NCBI GenBank assembly: GCA_002417905.1
Contig: DIDB01000151.1
Coordinates: 1 to 5,590, forward strand
Direction of reading: 5' to 3'
DNA: 5,590 nt
Source of the DNA: Pseudomonadaceae bacterium UBA5811
GTDB taxonomy: Bacteria; Pseudomonadota; Gammaproteobacteria; Pseudomonadales; Pseudomonadaceae
A model generated the notes under the pieces. The model was not told where the DNA came from and made no database searches. It worked only from the letters and a program-made list of their open reading frames with translations. This document shows, one piece after another, positions 1 to 5,562 of the stretch; the stretch's first letter is position 1; each line of letters opens with the position of its first letter. The translations under genes were made by a program, and so were the position numbers.

Positions 1-569
1 AGATGGGTATAAGAGGCAGGGTGGACCAGGATTGCGAGCTGCTGGTCAGTTCCGTGTATACCGAGCTGGGTATCCGCCATCAGGGTGGCCAGTGGCAGCT
101 GATTTGGGCCAGACCGGTTATAACAGCTGAGCTGGGAAGCTGGCAGGTTGAAGGGCAAGTGATTCTGGAGCAGATCAATGCCTTGCGCCGGAAACCGCAA
201 CGTTGTGGCCGCGAAGTTTTTTATGCTGTGCCGGCACTGCGCTGGAATGCCCGTCTGGCAGAGGCCGCCTGGCGACATAGCCGTGAGATGGCGCAGCATG
301 ACTATCTTGGTCATCTTGACCGGCAGGGGCAGACGGTAGGCCAGCGCCTTCGGGAGGCGGGGTATCACTGGAGCCATGCCGGGGAAAATATTGCAGGCCA
401 GCAGTCATCCGGTCAGGCTGTGGTGGCTGCATGGATGGCCAGTCCGGAGCACTGCGCCAATATCATGAATCCGGCTTTTACAGAGATGGGAGCGGCTTAT
501 GCGCTCAATCCGGCGGGCCGGGCTGTGGTGTACTGGAGTCAGACTCTGGCCAGTCCGGCCGGGGATTGA
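1..569 (+). CDS. CAP/SCP (YkwD-like) domain protein, 5'-partial
   Basis: The frame is open from the window edge to a TGA at 567-569. The first ATG, at position 3, has no visible upstream context. Numbering from that ATG, residues 50-186 form a CAP (cysteine-rich secretory/PR-1) domain: RHS at 91-93, GHLD with His104, GENIA with Glu128, SPEHC with His150, FTEMG with Glu161, and a closing VYWSQ strand. The two His and two Glu match the usual CAP cavity residues. Cys68 and Cys151 could form a disulfide. Residues 10-48 (YTELGI, then WQLIWARP, then an ELGSW linker) look like the end of a preceding module, so I infer that an N-terminal domain and the signal sequence lie upstream of the window. Bacterial CAP proteins are usually exported and their biochemical role is mostly unknown; no enzymatic activity can be claimed. 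The family call is firm; the true start is not visible. Confidence 0.85.
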   Translation, partial: MGIRGRVDQDCELLVSSVYTELGIRHQGGQWQLIWARPVITAELGSWQVEGQVILEQINALRRKPQRCGREVFYAVPALRWNARLAEAAWRHSREMAQHDYLGHLDRQGQTVGQRLREAGYHWSHAGENIAGQQSSGQAVVAAWMASPEHCANIMNPAFTEMGAAYALNPAGRAVVYWSQTLASPAGD

Positions 570-646
570 CCGTGTATGGATTGCATCCTGTGCCCGTCTG
601 CCGCAGAGTGCATAAACCTCAATATCCGTCTGAAAGAGAGCGCAGG

Positions 647-907
647 ATGATTCTGCTGAACTTCATGAAATTTGTTGCCACTCACCGGATGAAAGGCCGC
701 TGTGTGGCGGGAAATAGCTGTGCTGTGCAAGAAAAGCTGGCCTCTCTGCCTGAAAATCAGGCTATTCTGGTAGATCTGGCGTTTATGTTCGTGGTCAGCA
801 TCGTGGCCGCCACGCTGGTGGCCCTGCTGCCCAGGTTGTCTATTGCCCTGGTTCTGCTCGTGCCACTGGCCTGGTTAACTCTGTGCAAGTGCTCCAGAAA
901 ATCATAG
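647..907 (+). CDS. Small two-helix membrane protein, unknown function
   Basis: This encodes 86 residues from ATG at 647. An AAAGAGAG stretch at 633-640 ends six bases before the start and is a plausible ribosome binding site. The frame is also open upstream to 431, but that part lies inside the CAP gene in another frame. Residues 1-35 are basic and polar (K8, R14, K16, R18), with Cys19 and Cys25. Residues about 39-60 and 65-79 are hydrophobic enough for two membrane helices separated by a PR turn. The tail CKCSRKS is basic, so the positive-inside rule suggests both ends are cytoplasmic. It follows the CAP gene by 77 bases and could be co-transcribed. ATG at 665 (Met7) is an alternative start. 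No family was recognised and no function is proposed. Confidence 0.6.
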   Translation: MILLNFMKFVATHRMKGRCVAGNSCAVQEKLASLPENQAILVDLAFMFVVSIVAATLVALLPRLSIALVLLVPLAWLTLCKCSRKS

Positions 908-921
908 GGCCGCCTGTTTCT

Positions 922-2871
922 TTAGCCTGACTGTTCTGCTGCATGACTGCCGGGAGGCGGCAGATCCAGAACCTGTTTTTTGATCCGGCCCATGACATGC
1001 ATCTCGCAGGCCTTGCAGTCAAACTGCAGGGTCAGAACTTCATTCTGGTGGAGCAGTTGCATGGGCTCGGCCCGGTTCTGGACGCCCTGCATGCCTCTGG
1101 CCTGTTTGGGACAAAGGTTGAAGGAGAAGCGCAGGCAGTGCCGGGTAATCATCAGGGGCACATCCCCGGCTTCCTGATGGGCTTCGTACGCCGCAGCAAC
1201 CAGCTGAATACCATGCTTCTGGTAGAAGGCCCGGGATTTTTCATTGTAAACATTGGCCAGAAAGCTCAGGTGAGTTTCCGGATAAAGAGGCGGCGGGGTA
1301 CAGGCAGGTTTGCGCTGGCCCCGTGGGTAGCTGGCCAGCCGGGCGGCATCCAGGCCTGCGATAACGTCGCGCCGCAGGTTTTTTAGTTGTGAGTTCGGAA
1401 TAAAAAAGGCCTGTTCAGCCTGAAGGTTAATGCGCTGCACATGGTAGATGGTGGTGCCCAGACGCTCCAGCTGGTTGCGCAGTTGCTGCAGGGCCTGTTC
1501 TGGCTGGCTGGCAGGTGCGAAGGGGCCCTGTATGGTCTGGCTGTAGCGGATGCCTTCTTCGCTGGTGACGGTTAGCTCCAGTTGTTCCTGCTGCAGCTGT
1601 ACCTGCCAGCTCACTCCGATCCGCCGTTCCGCCGAGGTTTTGCTGAGGGCCTGTTGCCAGTTGTGGTCCAGGTTGCGGTTCAGGGGATAGGGCAGGCGCA
1701 GCTGGCGGAGTTGTTCTGGTAGTTCATGGGGTTCAATCCGGTATTGCCAGCAGGTTTCTCCCTGGTGTTCCGTGGTGTCAAGCAGCGTGACCACGCTGGC
1801 CCGGAAGCCGGTAATTTCCCGTTTGTGCAGGATATTCAGTCCATCGCCATTGGCAAGGGAAGCCCTGCTCCGCACGGTCAAGTGTTTCCGGCTCACGCTG
1901 GTGATTTCGCCGATGGGCAGGCCGGTAAATGCTGGCGTCTCAAAAGCACCGATGTCTGGCTGGCGGGCGTTGACAAAATAATCCGTGCTGCCCCGGTTAA
2001 AGGTGCGCTCCGGGTCCGGGATAAAAAAGTGCTCCGTATGCCCGCTGGAGGCACGGGCCAGATGGGGCTGCTGGCTGAGAATCCGGTCCAGCTGCTGCCG
2101 GTACCAGGCCGTGATATTTTTGACGTATCCCATGTCCTTATAGCGGCCTTCGATCTTGAAAGAGCGCACGCCGGTATTGACCAGGGCCTCCAGGTTGGCA
2201 GTCTGGTTATTGTCCTTGAGTGACAGCAGGTGTTTTTCGTAGGCCACCACCCGGCCCTCGCTGTCTTTCAGGGTATAGGGCAGGCGGCAGGCCTGGGAGC
2301 AGTCTCCCCGGTTGGCACTGCGTCCAGTCTGGGCATGGGAGATGTAGCACTGGCCAGAAAAAGCTACACAGAGGGCGCCGTGGATGAAAAATTCAATGGT
2401 GGCGTCCGTGCTGGCACAGATTTTCTGGACCTGGGGCAGGCTCAGTTCCCGGGCAACCACCAGTTGTGAAAAACCGGCATCGGCCAGGAAGCGGGCTTTT
2501 TCCGGGGTGCGGATATCGCACTGGGTGCTGGCATGCAGCTCGATGGGTGGAATATCCATTTCCAGAATGCCCATATCCTGCACGATCAGGGCGTCAACCC
2601 CCGCCTCGTAAAGCTGCCAGATCAGCTGACGGGCTGTTTTCAGCTCATCGTCGTGCAGGATGGTGTTCAGGGTGACAAAGATCCTGACCCGATATGCCCG
2701 GGCAAAGCAGACCAGCCCGGCAATGTCTGCCAGGCTGTTGCTGGCCCCATGTCTGGCGCCAAAACCGGGACCGCCAATATAGATGGCATCGGCACCGTGC
2801 AGGATGGCTTCGCGGGCAATGGAAACATCGCGGGCCGGGCTCAGCAGCTCCAGACTGTGTGGGTTGGGCAT
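922..2871 (-). CDS. rlhA: 23S rRNA 5-hydroxycytidine C2501 synthase RlhA (U32 family)
   Basis: The 649-residue product aligns by eye nearly end to end with E. coli RlhA (YdcP, about 650 residues). It starts LELLSPARD, then YIGGPGFGARH, TLNTILHDDEL, the peptidase-U32 signature at about 159-196 (EFFIHGALC to RGDCSQACR) and FKIEGRYKDMGYVKNIT, followed by the C-terminal collagenase-like extension (LNRNLDHNWQQAL, LDAARLASY, THLSFLANVYN). In E. coli the enzyme hydroxylates C2501 of 23S rRNA; prephenate supply and iron-sulfur biogenesis have been reported as needed. Visible cysteines fall in two sets: 168/175/191/195 in the signature, and 579/587/619/622 near the end. The ATG at 2871 is preceded in frame by a stop two codons upstream, so it is the first possible start; its Shine-Dalgarno sequence is poor. 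The gene is convergent with the small membrane protein (14 bases apart) and divergent from the lipoprotein gene. Confidence 0.96.
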   Translation of the reverse strand: MPNPHSLELLSPARDVSIAREAILHGADAIYIGGPGFGARHGASNSLADIAGLVCFARAYRVRIFVTLNTILHDDELKTARQLIWQLYEAGVDALIVQDMGILEMDIPPIELHASTQCDIRTPEKARFLADAGFSQLVVARELSLPQVQKICASTDATIEFFIHGALCVAFSGQCYISHAQTGRSANRGDCSQACRLPYTLKDSEGRVVAYEKHLLSLKDNNQTANLEALVNTGVRSFKIEGRYKDMGYVKNITAWYRQQLDRILSQQPHLARASSGHTEHFFIPDPERTFNRGSTDYFVNARQPDIGAFETPAFTGLPIGEITSVSRKHLTVRSRASLANGDGLNILHKREITGFRASVVTLLDTTEHQGETCWQYRIEPHELPEQLRQLRLPYPLNRNLDHNWQQALSKTSAERRIGVSWQVQLQQEQLELTVTSEEGIRYSQTIQGPFAPASQPEQALQQLRNQLERLGTTIYHVQRINLQAEQAFFIPNSQLKNLRRDVIAGLDAARLASYPRGQRKPACTPPPLYPETHLSFLANVYNEKSRAFYQKHGIQLVAAAYEAHQEAGDVPLMITRHCLRFSFNLCPKQARGMQGVQNRAEPMQLLHQNEVLTLQFDCKACEMHVMGRIKKQVLDLPPPGSHAAEQSG

Positions 2872-2907
2872 GGGAAATCAGGCTAGGTCATTTAGTGAGG
2901 GGCACTT

Positions 2908-2913
2908 ATTGTA
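2908..2913 (-). promoter_or_regulatory. Possible -10 element for rlhA
   Basis: The minus strand reads TACAAT here, five of six matches to the sigma-70 -10 consensus, about 36 bases before the rlhA start. It would give a leader of roughly 30 bases. No good -35 hexamer lies 16-18 bases upstream (ACAGCA at best), so this is only a candidate. Confidence 0.3.
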
Positions 2914-2992
2914 ACGGCTCCGGGAGGTTCTGCTGTCCGGATTTTCTGCCTGTAGCGGGAGCTGGTGCACCGAAAAAAGAGGGCCGCCGGGC

Positions 2993-2998
2993 TATTAT
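2993..2998 (+). promoter_or_regulatory. Possible -10 element for the lipoprotein/dehydrogenase unit
   Basis: TATTAT matches five of six positions of the -10 consensus and lies about 60 bases before the TTG start of the lipoprotein gene. The sequence 16-18 bases upstream is not a recognisable -35, so the assignment rests on the hexamer and its place in the divergent intergenic region. Confidence 0.28.
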
Positions 2999-3046
2999 TT
3001 AACAGGGCTGGCCAGTGTGATCTGGTCGTGAAATAACAGGCTGAAA

Positions 3047-3051
3047 AAGGA
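3047..3051 (+). promoter_or_regulatory. Ribosome binding site that fixes a TTG start
   Basis: AAGGA, within a longer A-rich run (AAAAAGGA), ends seven bases before TTG at 3059. This is ideal Shine-Dalgarno spacing. The next in-frame ATG, at 3074, has no such site and would remove the basic n-region of the signal peptide. Confidence 0.75.
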
Positions 3052-3058
3052 CTTTTCC

Positions 3059-3571
3059 TTGAAAAACCGCTGGATGTTTTTGCTGTGTACCGTGCTGCTG
3101 TCTGGCTGCATAACCCGGATTGGGGACATGACCGTTGCTTCCACCAAAAATATGGACATCAAGTCAGCTCATTATCGGGTAGACACCCATCAGCGGGTGA
3201 TGGGCCGGGATACGGTACATATTGTGTCGTTTGTCCCGACGGCCTTGTTTCCCAACCTGAAAGAAGCCATGGACAATGCCATTGAACAGGCGCCTGGAGC
3301 GGTGGCCCTGTCGGATATGACCATCAAGCGCGGATGGTGGTGGATTCCGATGATCTATGGCCGGGATTACATTGAAGTAGAAGGTAATCCGGTCTACGAG
3401 GAGGAGACTGGTGCCGCAGCCAGTACGGGATCAGGGTATACGGCGGGGACTGCTGGAGCGGGCGTCAGCCGGGATCAGTGGCAAGCGCAGCAGCTGCAGC
3501 AGCTGATGAATGAGCGTGGCCTGTCATACGAAGAGTTCCAGCGCCGTTATCGGGCCATTACTGGCCAGTAA
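3059..3571 (+). CDS. Outer-membrane-type lipoprotein, unknown function
   Basis: This encodes 170 residues from a TTG start chosen for its AAGGA site. The N-terminus has a lipoprotein signal peptide: basic KNR at 2-4, a hydrophobic run 5-13, and lipobox LSGC ending at Cys17. The residue after the cysteine is Ile, not Asp, so by the Lol rule the protein should go to the outer membrane. Residues 18-112 are a compact domain with GDMTVASTKN, a VSFVPTALFPNLKEAMDNAIEQ segment, PGAVALSD, and an aromatic GWWWIPMIYG strand followed by YIEVEGNPVY. A Gly/Ala/Ser/Thr-rich linker (about 118-136) leads to a Gln-rich predicted helix and a final SYEEFQRRYRAITG segment (156-169), reminiscent of short SHOCT-like tails. 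The role is unknown. The dehydrogenase gene starts 15 bases downstream, so the two are probably co-transcribed, though no functional link is evident. Confidence 0.85.
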   Translation: MKNRWMFLLCTVLLSGCITRIGDMTVASTKNMDIKSAHYRVDTHQRVMGRDTVHIVSFVPTALFPNLKEAMDNAIEQAPGAVALSDMTIKRGWWWIPMIYGRDYIEVEGNPVYEEETGAAASTGSGYTAGTAGAGVSRDQWQAQQLQQLMNERGLSYEEFQRRYRAITGQ

Positions 3572-3586
3572 TCCGGGAGAGCCATA

Positions 3587-4588
3587 ATGAGCGTAACTGC
3601 GGAAATGGGGGCGATGGTCCTGCACCGGGCCTGTACACCCCTGCAATGGGAAAGCCGGCCATTGCCGGTGCCGGGAGCCGGGCAACTGCTGGTGCAGGTG
3701 GAAGCCTGCGCGGTCTGTCGTACGGACCTGCATGTGGTGGATGGTGAGTTGCCCCATGCTCACTATCCGGTGATTCCCGGGCATGAAGTGGTTGGCCGGG
3801 TGCTGGCGCTGGGTCCGGGGGTGACAGGGCATGCTGTAGGTGCCCGGGTGGGTATCCCCTGGCTGGGGCATACCTGTGGACATTGCGAGTACTGTGCTTC
3901 CGGCCATGAAAACCTTTGTGATGCGCCGGAGTTCACCGGGTTTACCCGGGATGGTGGCTTTGCTACCCATCTGCTGGCTGATGCGGATTATGCTTTCAGC
4001 CTGGCCGGTTTTGCTGACCCGGTAGCTGCCGCTCCCCTGATGTGTGCCGGACTGATTGGCTGGCGCTCGCTGAAAATGGCTGGTGATGGCCAGCGGATCG
4101 GCCTGTATGGTTTTGGCGCGGCCGCTCATCTGCTGGCTCAGGTATTGCGCTGGCAGGGCCGGCAGGTGTATGCCTTTACCCAGCCGGAAGACCATGCGGC
4201 CCAGGCCCATGCTTTATCGCTGGGGGCTGTCTGGGCTGGCAGTTCAGGGCAGATGCCCCCGCAGCGGCTGGATGCAGCCATTATCTTTGCTCCGGTAGGG
4301 TCGCTGGTTCCGCTGGCCCTGCAGGCGGTACGCAAGGGGGGGCGGGTGGTCTGCGCTGGTATTCATATGAGCGATATTCCCCAGTTTCCTTATGCCATCC
4401 TCTGGGAAGAGCGCCAGGTTATTTCGGTCGCCAACCTGACCCGGGCGGATGCCATCGAGTTTCTCCGGCTGGCTCCGGAGGCCGGTATCCGGGCTGATAC
4501 CCGGGTATATCCGTTGCGTCAGGCCAATGAAGCCCTGGCCGATCTGCGGGCAGGACGTTTCCAGGGCGCTGCCGTGCTGGTGTCCTGA
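3587..4588 (+). CDS. Zinc-dependent alcohol dehydrogenase (MDR family, AdhA/CAD2-like)
   Basis: This is a 333-residue medium-chain dehydrogenase, full length for this subgroup. Catalytic-zinc ligands are visible as Cys44 (AVCRTDLH), His66-Glu67 (IPGHEVVG) and Cys153 (LMCAG). The structural-zinc lobe has Cys97, Cys100, Cys103 and Cys111 (TCGHCEYC then NLC). The nucleotide-binding motif is GFGAAAH at 175-181, with Ala in the third glycine position as is usual in this subgroup. The family oxidises alcohols or reduces aldehydes with NAD(P); substrate and cofactor preference cannot be read here. The ATG at 3587 has GGGAGA at 3575-3580, six to seven bases upstream; Met7 is a weaker alternative. It follows the lipoprotein gene by 15 bases and is followed by an intrinsic terminator, so it ends the unit. 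The product is predicted cytosolic. Confidence 0.95.
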   Translation: MSVTAEMGAMVLHRACTPLQWESRPLPVPGAGQLLVQVEACAVCRTDLHVVDGELPHAHYPVIPGHEVVGRVLALGPGVTGHAVGARVGIPWLGHTCGHCEYCASGHENLCDAPEFTGFTRDGGFATHLLADADYAFSLAGFADPVAAAPLMCAGLIGWRSLKMAGDGQRIGLYGFGAAAHLLAQVLRWQGRQVYAFTQPEDHAAQAHALSLGAVWAGSSGQMPPQRLDAAIIFAPVGSLVPLALQAVRKGGRVVCAGIHMSDIPQFPYAILWEERQVISVANLTRADAIEFLRLAPEAGIRADTRVYPLRQANEALADLRAGRFQGAAVLVS

Positions 4589-4601
4589 GGCAGGAAGCAG
4601 G

Positions 4602-4639
4602 CCGGGAAACCCGGGCAGGCCGGATTTCCCGGGGGTTTT
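4602..4639 (+). terminator. Intrinsic terminator of the lipoprotein/dehydrogenase unit
   Basis: CCGGGAAA at 4602-4609 pairs perfectly with TTTCCCGG at 4625-4632 across a 15-base loop. It is followed by GGG and TTTT, 13 bases after the dehydrogenase stop codon. The T-run is short and three bases from the stem, so strength is uncertain. Its last bases overlap the stop codon of the convergent DUF3144 gene. Read on the other strand the stem lacks a T-run, so it is not clearly bidirectional. Confidence 0.6.
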
Positions 4640-4937
4640 ATTCCTCCGACATTTCAACGATAAAGTTCTGTCCGGAAGACGCTACCTGTTCAGTCAGATT
4701 TTCATCAAGCATGTCGGTAAACTGATTGGCATACCACTGTTGCAGCCGGCCTTTTTCCATGGCCAGCCCGGGAAACTTGCAGGCCGCTTCATAGGCACTG
4801 AACCGGGCAGCAGCATAGCGGAGAGCGGTACTGACATGACCGAGATCCTGCTCATCCTCTTTCAGCAGCCGGTTGGCGACTTCGATAAACGCGTCGGTCA
4901 TATCAAAAATGACCATGTTGTCCTGATTGTCTGACAT
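4638..4937 (-). CDS. DUF3144 family protein
   Basis: The 99-residue product has the DUF3144 pattern: an N-terminal helix with DAFIEVANRL (15-24), then VSTALRYAAARFSAYEAA (35-52), a GRLQQWYANQF segment (63-73), and an acidic C-terminus (FIVEMSEE). There is no signal peptide or membrane segment, so it is predicted cytosolic; the family has no established function that I know of. The start at 4937 is preferred over an in-frame ATG at 4964 because AAAGG on the minus strand (4945-4949) lies seven bases upstream of it and inside the longer version, and because MSDNQ is a typical family beginning. The gene is convergent with the dehydrogenase gene. No clear promoter is visible directly upstream, and a minus-strand terminator lies 115 bases before the start codon. 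Confidence 0.9.
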   Translation of the reverse strand: MSDNQDNMVIFDMTDAFIEVANRLLKEDEQDLGHVSTALRYAAARFSAYEAACKFPGLAMEKGRLQQWYANQFTDMLDENLTEQVASSGQNFIVEMSEE

Positions 4938-4944
4938 TTCTTGA

Positions 4945-4949
4945 CCTTT
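4945..4949 (-). promoter_or_regulatory. Ribosome binding site deciding the DUF3144 start
   Basis: The minus strand reads AGAAAGG followed by seven bases and ATG at 4937. This spacing favours the 99-residue product over the 108-residue one beginning at 4964. Confidence 0.65.
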
Positions 4950-4977
4950 CTGTAAATTAATCATGTGCTGGCAACCG

Positions 4978-5000
4978 CTGCAGGCCTGATGGGCCTGCAG
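4978..5000. repeat. Perfect 9-bp inverted repeat before the DUF3144 gene
   Basis: CTGCAGGCC (4978-4986) and GGCCTGCAG (4992-5000) form a perfect stem with a five-base loop. It lies 41-63 bases before the DUF3144 start codon. No T-run follows it on either strand, so it is not an intrinsic terminator. It could be an RNA hairpin in the leader or a protein-binding dyad. Confidence 0.6.
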
Positions 5001-5051
5001 AACCTGTCTGCTCTAGCAAATATCAGGCAACCCGGGACCGGGGAAGGGCAT

Positions 5052-5075
5052 AAAAAAACCCGCCACAAGGGCGGG
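5052..5075 (-). terminator. Strong intrinsic terminator reading leftward
   Basis: On the minus strand CCCGCC pairs with GGCGGG (5075-5070 with 5064-5059) across a CTTGT loop, followed at once by seven Ts (5058-5052). The geometry is canonical. It ends a minus-strand transcript coming from the right: a small RNA, an attenuated leader of the DUF3144 gene, or a gene beyond 5250. On the plus strand there is no T-run after the stem. Confidence 0.85.
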
Positions 5076-5160
5076 CATAAGGGTTCGCGTCTCAAGAGCA
5101 AGCCAAATCGCTGAGGCTTACCGGGTCCGGGGGTTAGTCCGGACTGGAGTTAGCTTGCCA
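5052..5160 (-). ncRNA. Candidate structured RNA (small RNA or leader) ending at the terminator
   Basis: Between an A+T-rich island and the leftward terminator, the minus strand can fold in an ordered way. GTCCGG/CCGGAC (5144-5139 with 5130-5125) forms a 6-bp hairpin. The GGCTTGC segment (5104-5098) can pair either locally with AAGCC (5119-5115) or at long range with GCAAGC (5158-5153), and these two pairings exclude each other. The segment would give a transcript of about 110 bases, normal for a small RNA, or the first part of a leader for the DUF3144 gene 115 bases further on. It matches no riboswitch or small RNA class that I recognise, and no convincing sigma-70 promoter was found upstream. 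The call rests on structure and terminator only. Confidence 0.4.
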
Positions 5161-5210
5161 GAGTCTGAAAAAAATAGAAACAAATAAATTTCAAAGGATG
5201 CATTGATTTA

Positions 5211-5225
5211 TTTATTGCCAATAAA
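5211..5225. promoter_or_regulatory. Operator-like 7-1-7 dyad in an A+T-rich island
   Basis: TTTATTG, one base, CAATAAA is a perfect inverted repeat. It sits at the edge of an A+T-rich stretch (about 5167-5227) that also holds A7 at 5168-5174 and a second, looser inverted repeat (AAATAAAT at 5182-5189 with ATTTATTT at 5206-5213). The symmetry and base composition fit a repressor site near a promoter, but no regulator is identified. Confidence 0.35.
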
Positions 5226-5274
5226 CTTTGTGCTGCGGGCAAGCCTTGGTCATGCGCTTGATACCCAGGAATTA

Positions 5275-5562
5275 CTAATGCCTTGATGGGCTGGTATTTT
5301 GATAAGGCCCATGGTGGCTGGGCACTTTGGGGTAAGTAGGGTGTATCTGGTAAGGCACAGAGAATCTGTTGCGGTAAGCGTTTCTGATAGCAGGATACCT
5401 GTGTTGCCTTGCCCGGTAATGTACTGAATGGTGTATTTCATGGGCATAAACACGGTGTTGTCCGTGCGGCACATGATCTGCAGTAATGGTGACAGGTGAA
5501 GCCGAAACAAGCCGGGTGGCCAGTGCAAGGACTGCCGGCAGGGTTCTCAAGGTGGCAGGCAT
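5275..5562 (-). CDS. Doubtful small secreted protein or gene remnant
   Basis: The frame from ATG at 5562 gives 95 residues. The first 22 look like a signal peptide (MPATLRTLPAV, then LALATRLVSA), followed by a segment rich in His, Tyr, Arg and Pro (about 30-95) that resembles no known domain. There is no well-placed Shine-Dalgarno sequence; a G-rich run lies about 15 bases upstream. Codon third positions are less G+C-rich than in the neighbouring genes. A second minus-strand frame, 5250-5528 (92 codons from TTG, or from ATG at about 5448), overlaps it with more genome-like codons (many ACC, CTG, GGC) and more balanced composition. At most one is real, or the region is a frameshifted remnant. 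The leftward terminator at 5052-5075 could serve it. Confidence 0.22.
   Translation of the reverse strand: MPATLRTLPAVLALATRLVSASPVTITADHVPHGQHRVYAHEIHHSVHYRARQHRYPAIRNAYRNRFSVPYQIHPTYPKVPSHHGPYQNTSPSRH

Larger units (their letters stand above)
4938..5249. other. Gene-free intergenic region upstream of the DUF3144 gene
   Basis: No supported coding sequence was found here on either strand. In minus-strand order it holds the operator-like dyad, the A+T-rich island, the structured RNA candidate, the leftward terminator, the 9-bp hairpin and the DUF3144 ribosome binding site. A 12-base element with one mismatch occurs twice on the plus strand (5032-5043 and 5121-5132, CCGGG then A or T then CCGGGG). 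Confidence 0.6.

Noticed and set aside
431..646. Upstream extension of the small membrane protein frame (158 residues in all)
   Set aside because: It overlaps the CAP gene in a different frame, shows no domain, and the ATG at 647 has its own plausible ribosome binding site.
947..980. CTGCCG/CGGCAG stem followed by a T6 run, as a terminator for the small membrane protein gene
   Set aside because: The T-run starts 11 bases after the stem and the whole element lies inside the rlhA coding sequence, so it is not a canonical terminator.
1726..2223. Plus-strand open frame of 165 codons opposite rlhA
   Set aside because: It lies opposite strongly conserved RlhA sequence; long antisense frames are expected in G+C-rich genes.
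3524..4210. Minus-strand open frame of 228 codons opposite the dehydrogenase gene
   Set aside because: It is antisense to a clearly conserved zinc dehydrogenase, its product is low-complexity and matches no family, and it has no ribosome binding site worth noting.
5085..5160. tRNA or a known riboswitch class (c-di-GMP, cobalamin, TPP, glycine, SAM) in the structured segment
   Set aside because: No tRNA cloverleaf or acceptor/T-loop match was found, and none of the conserved cores of these riboswitches could be located.
5168..5213. AT hairpin plus T-run on the minus strand as another terminator
   Set aside because: The stem is only A/T pairs with a 16-base loop, so it would be too weak to act as an intrinsic terminator.
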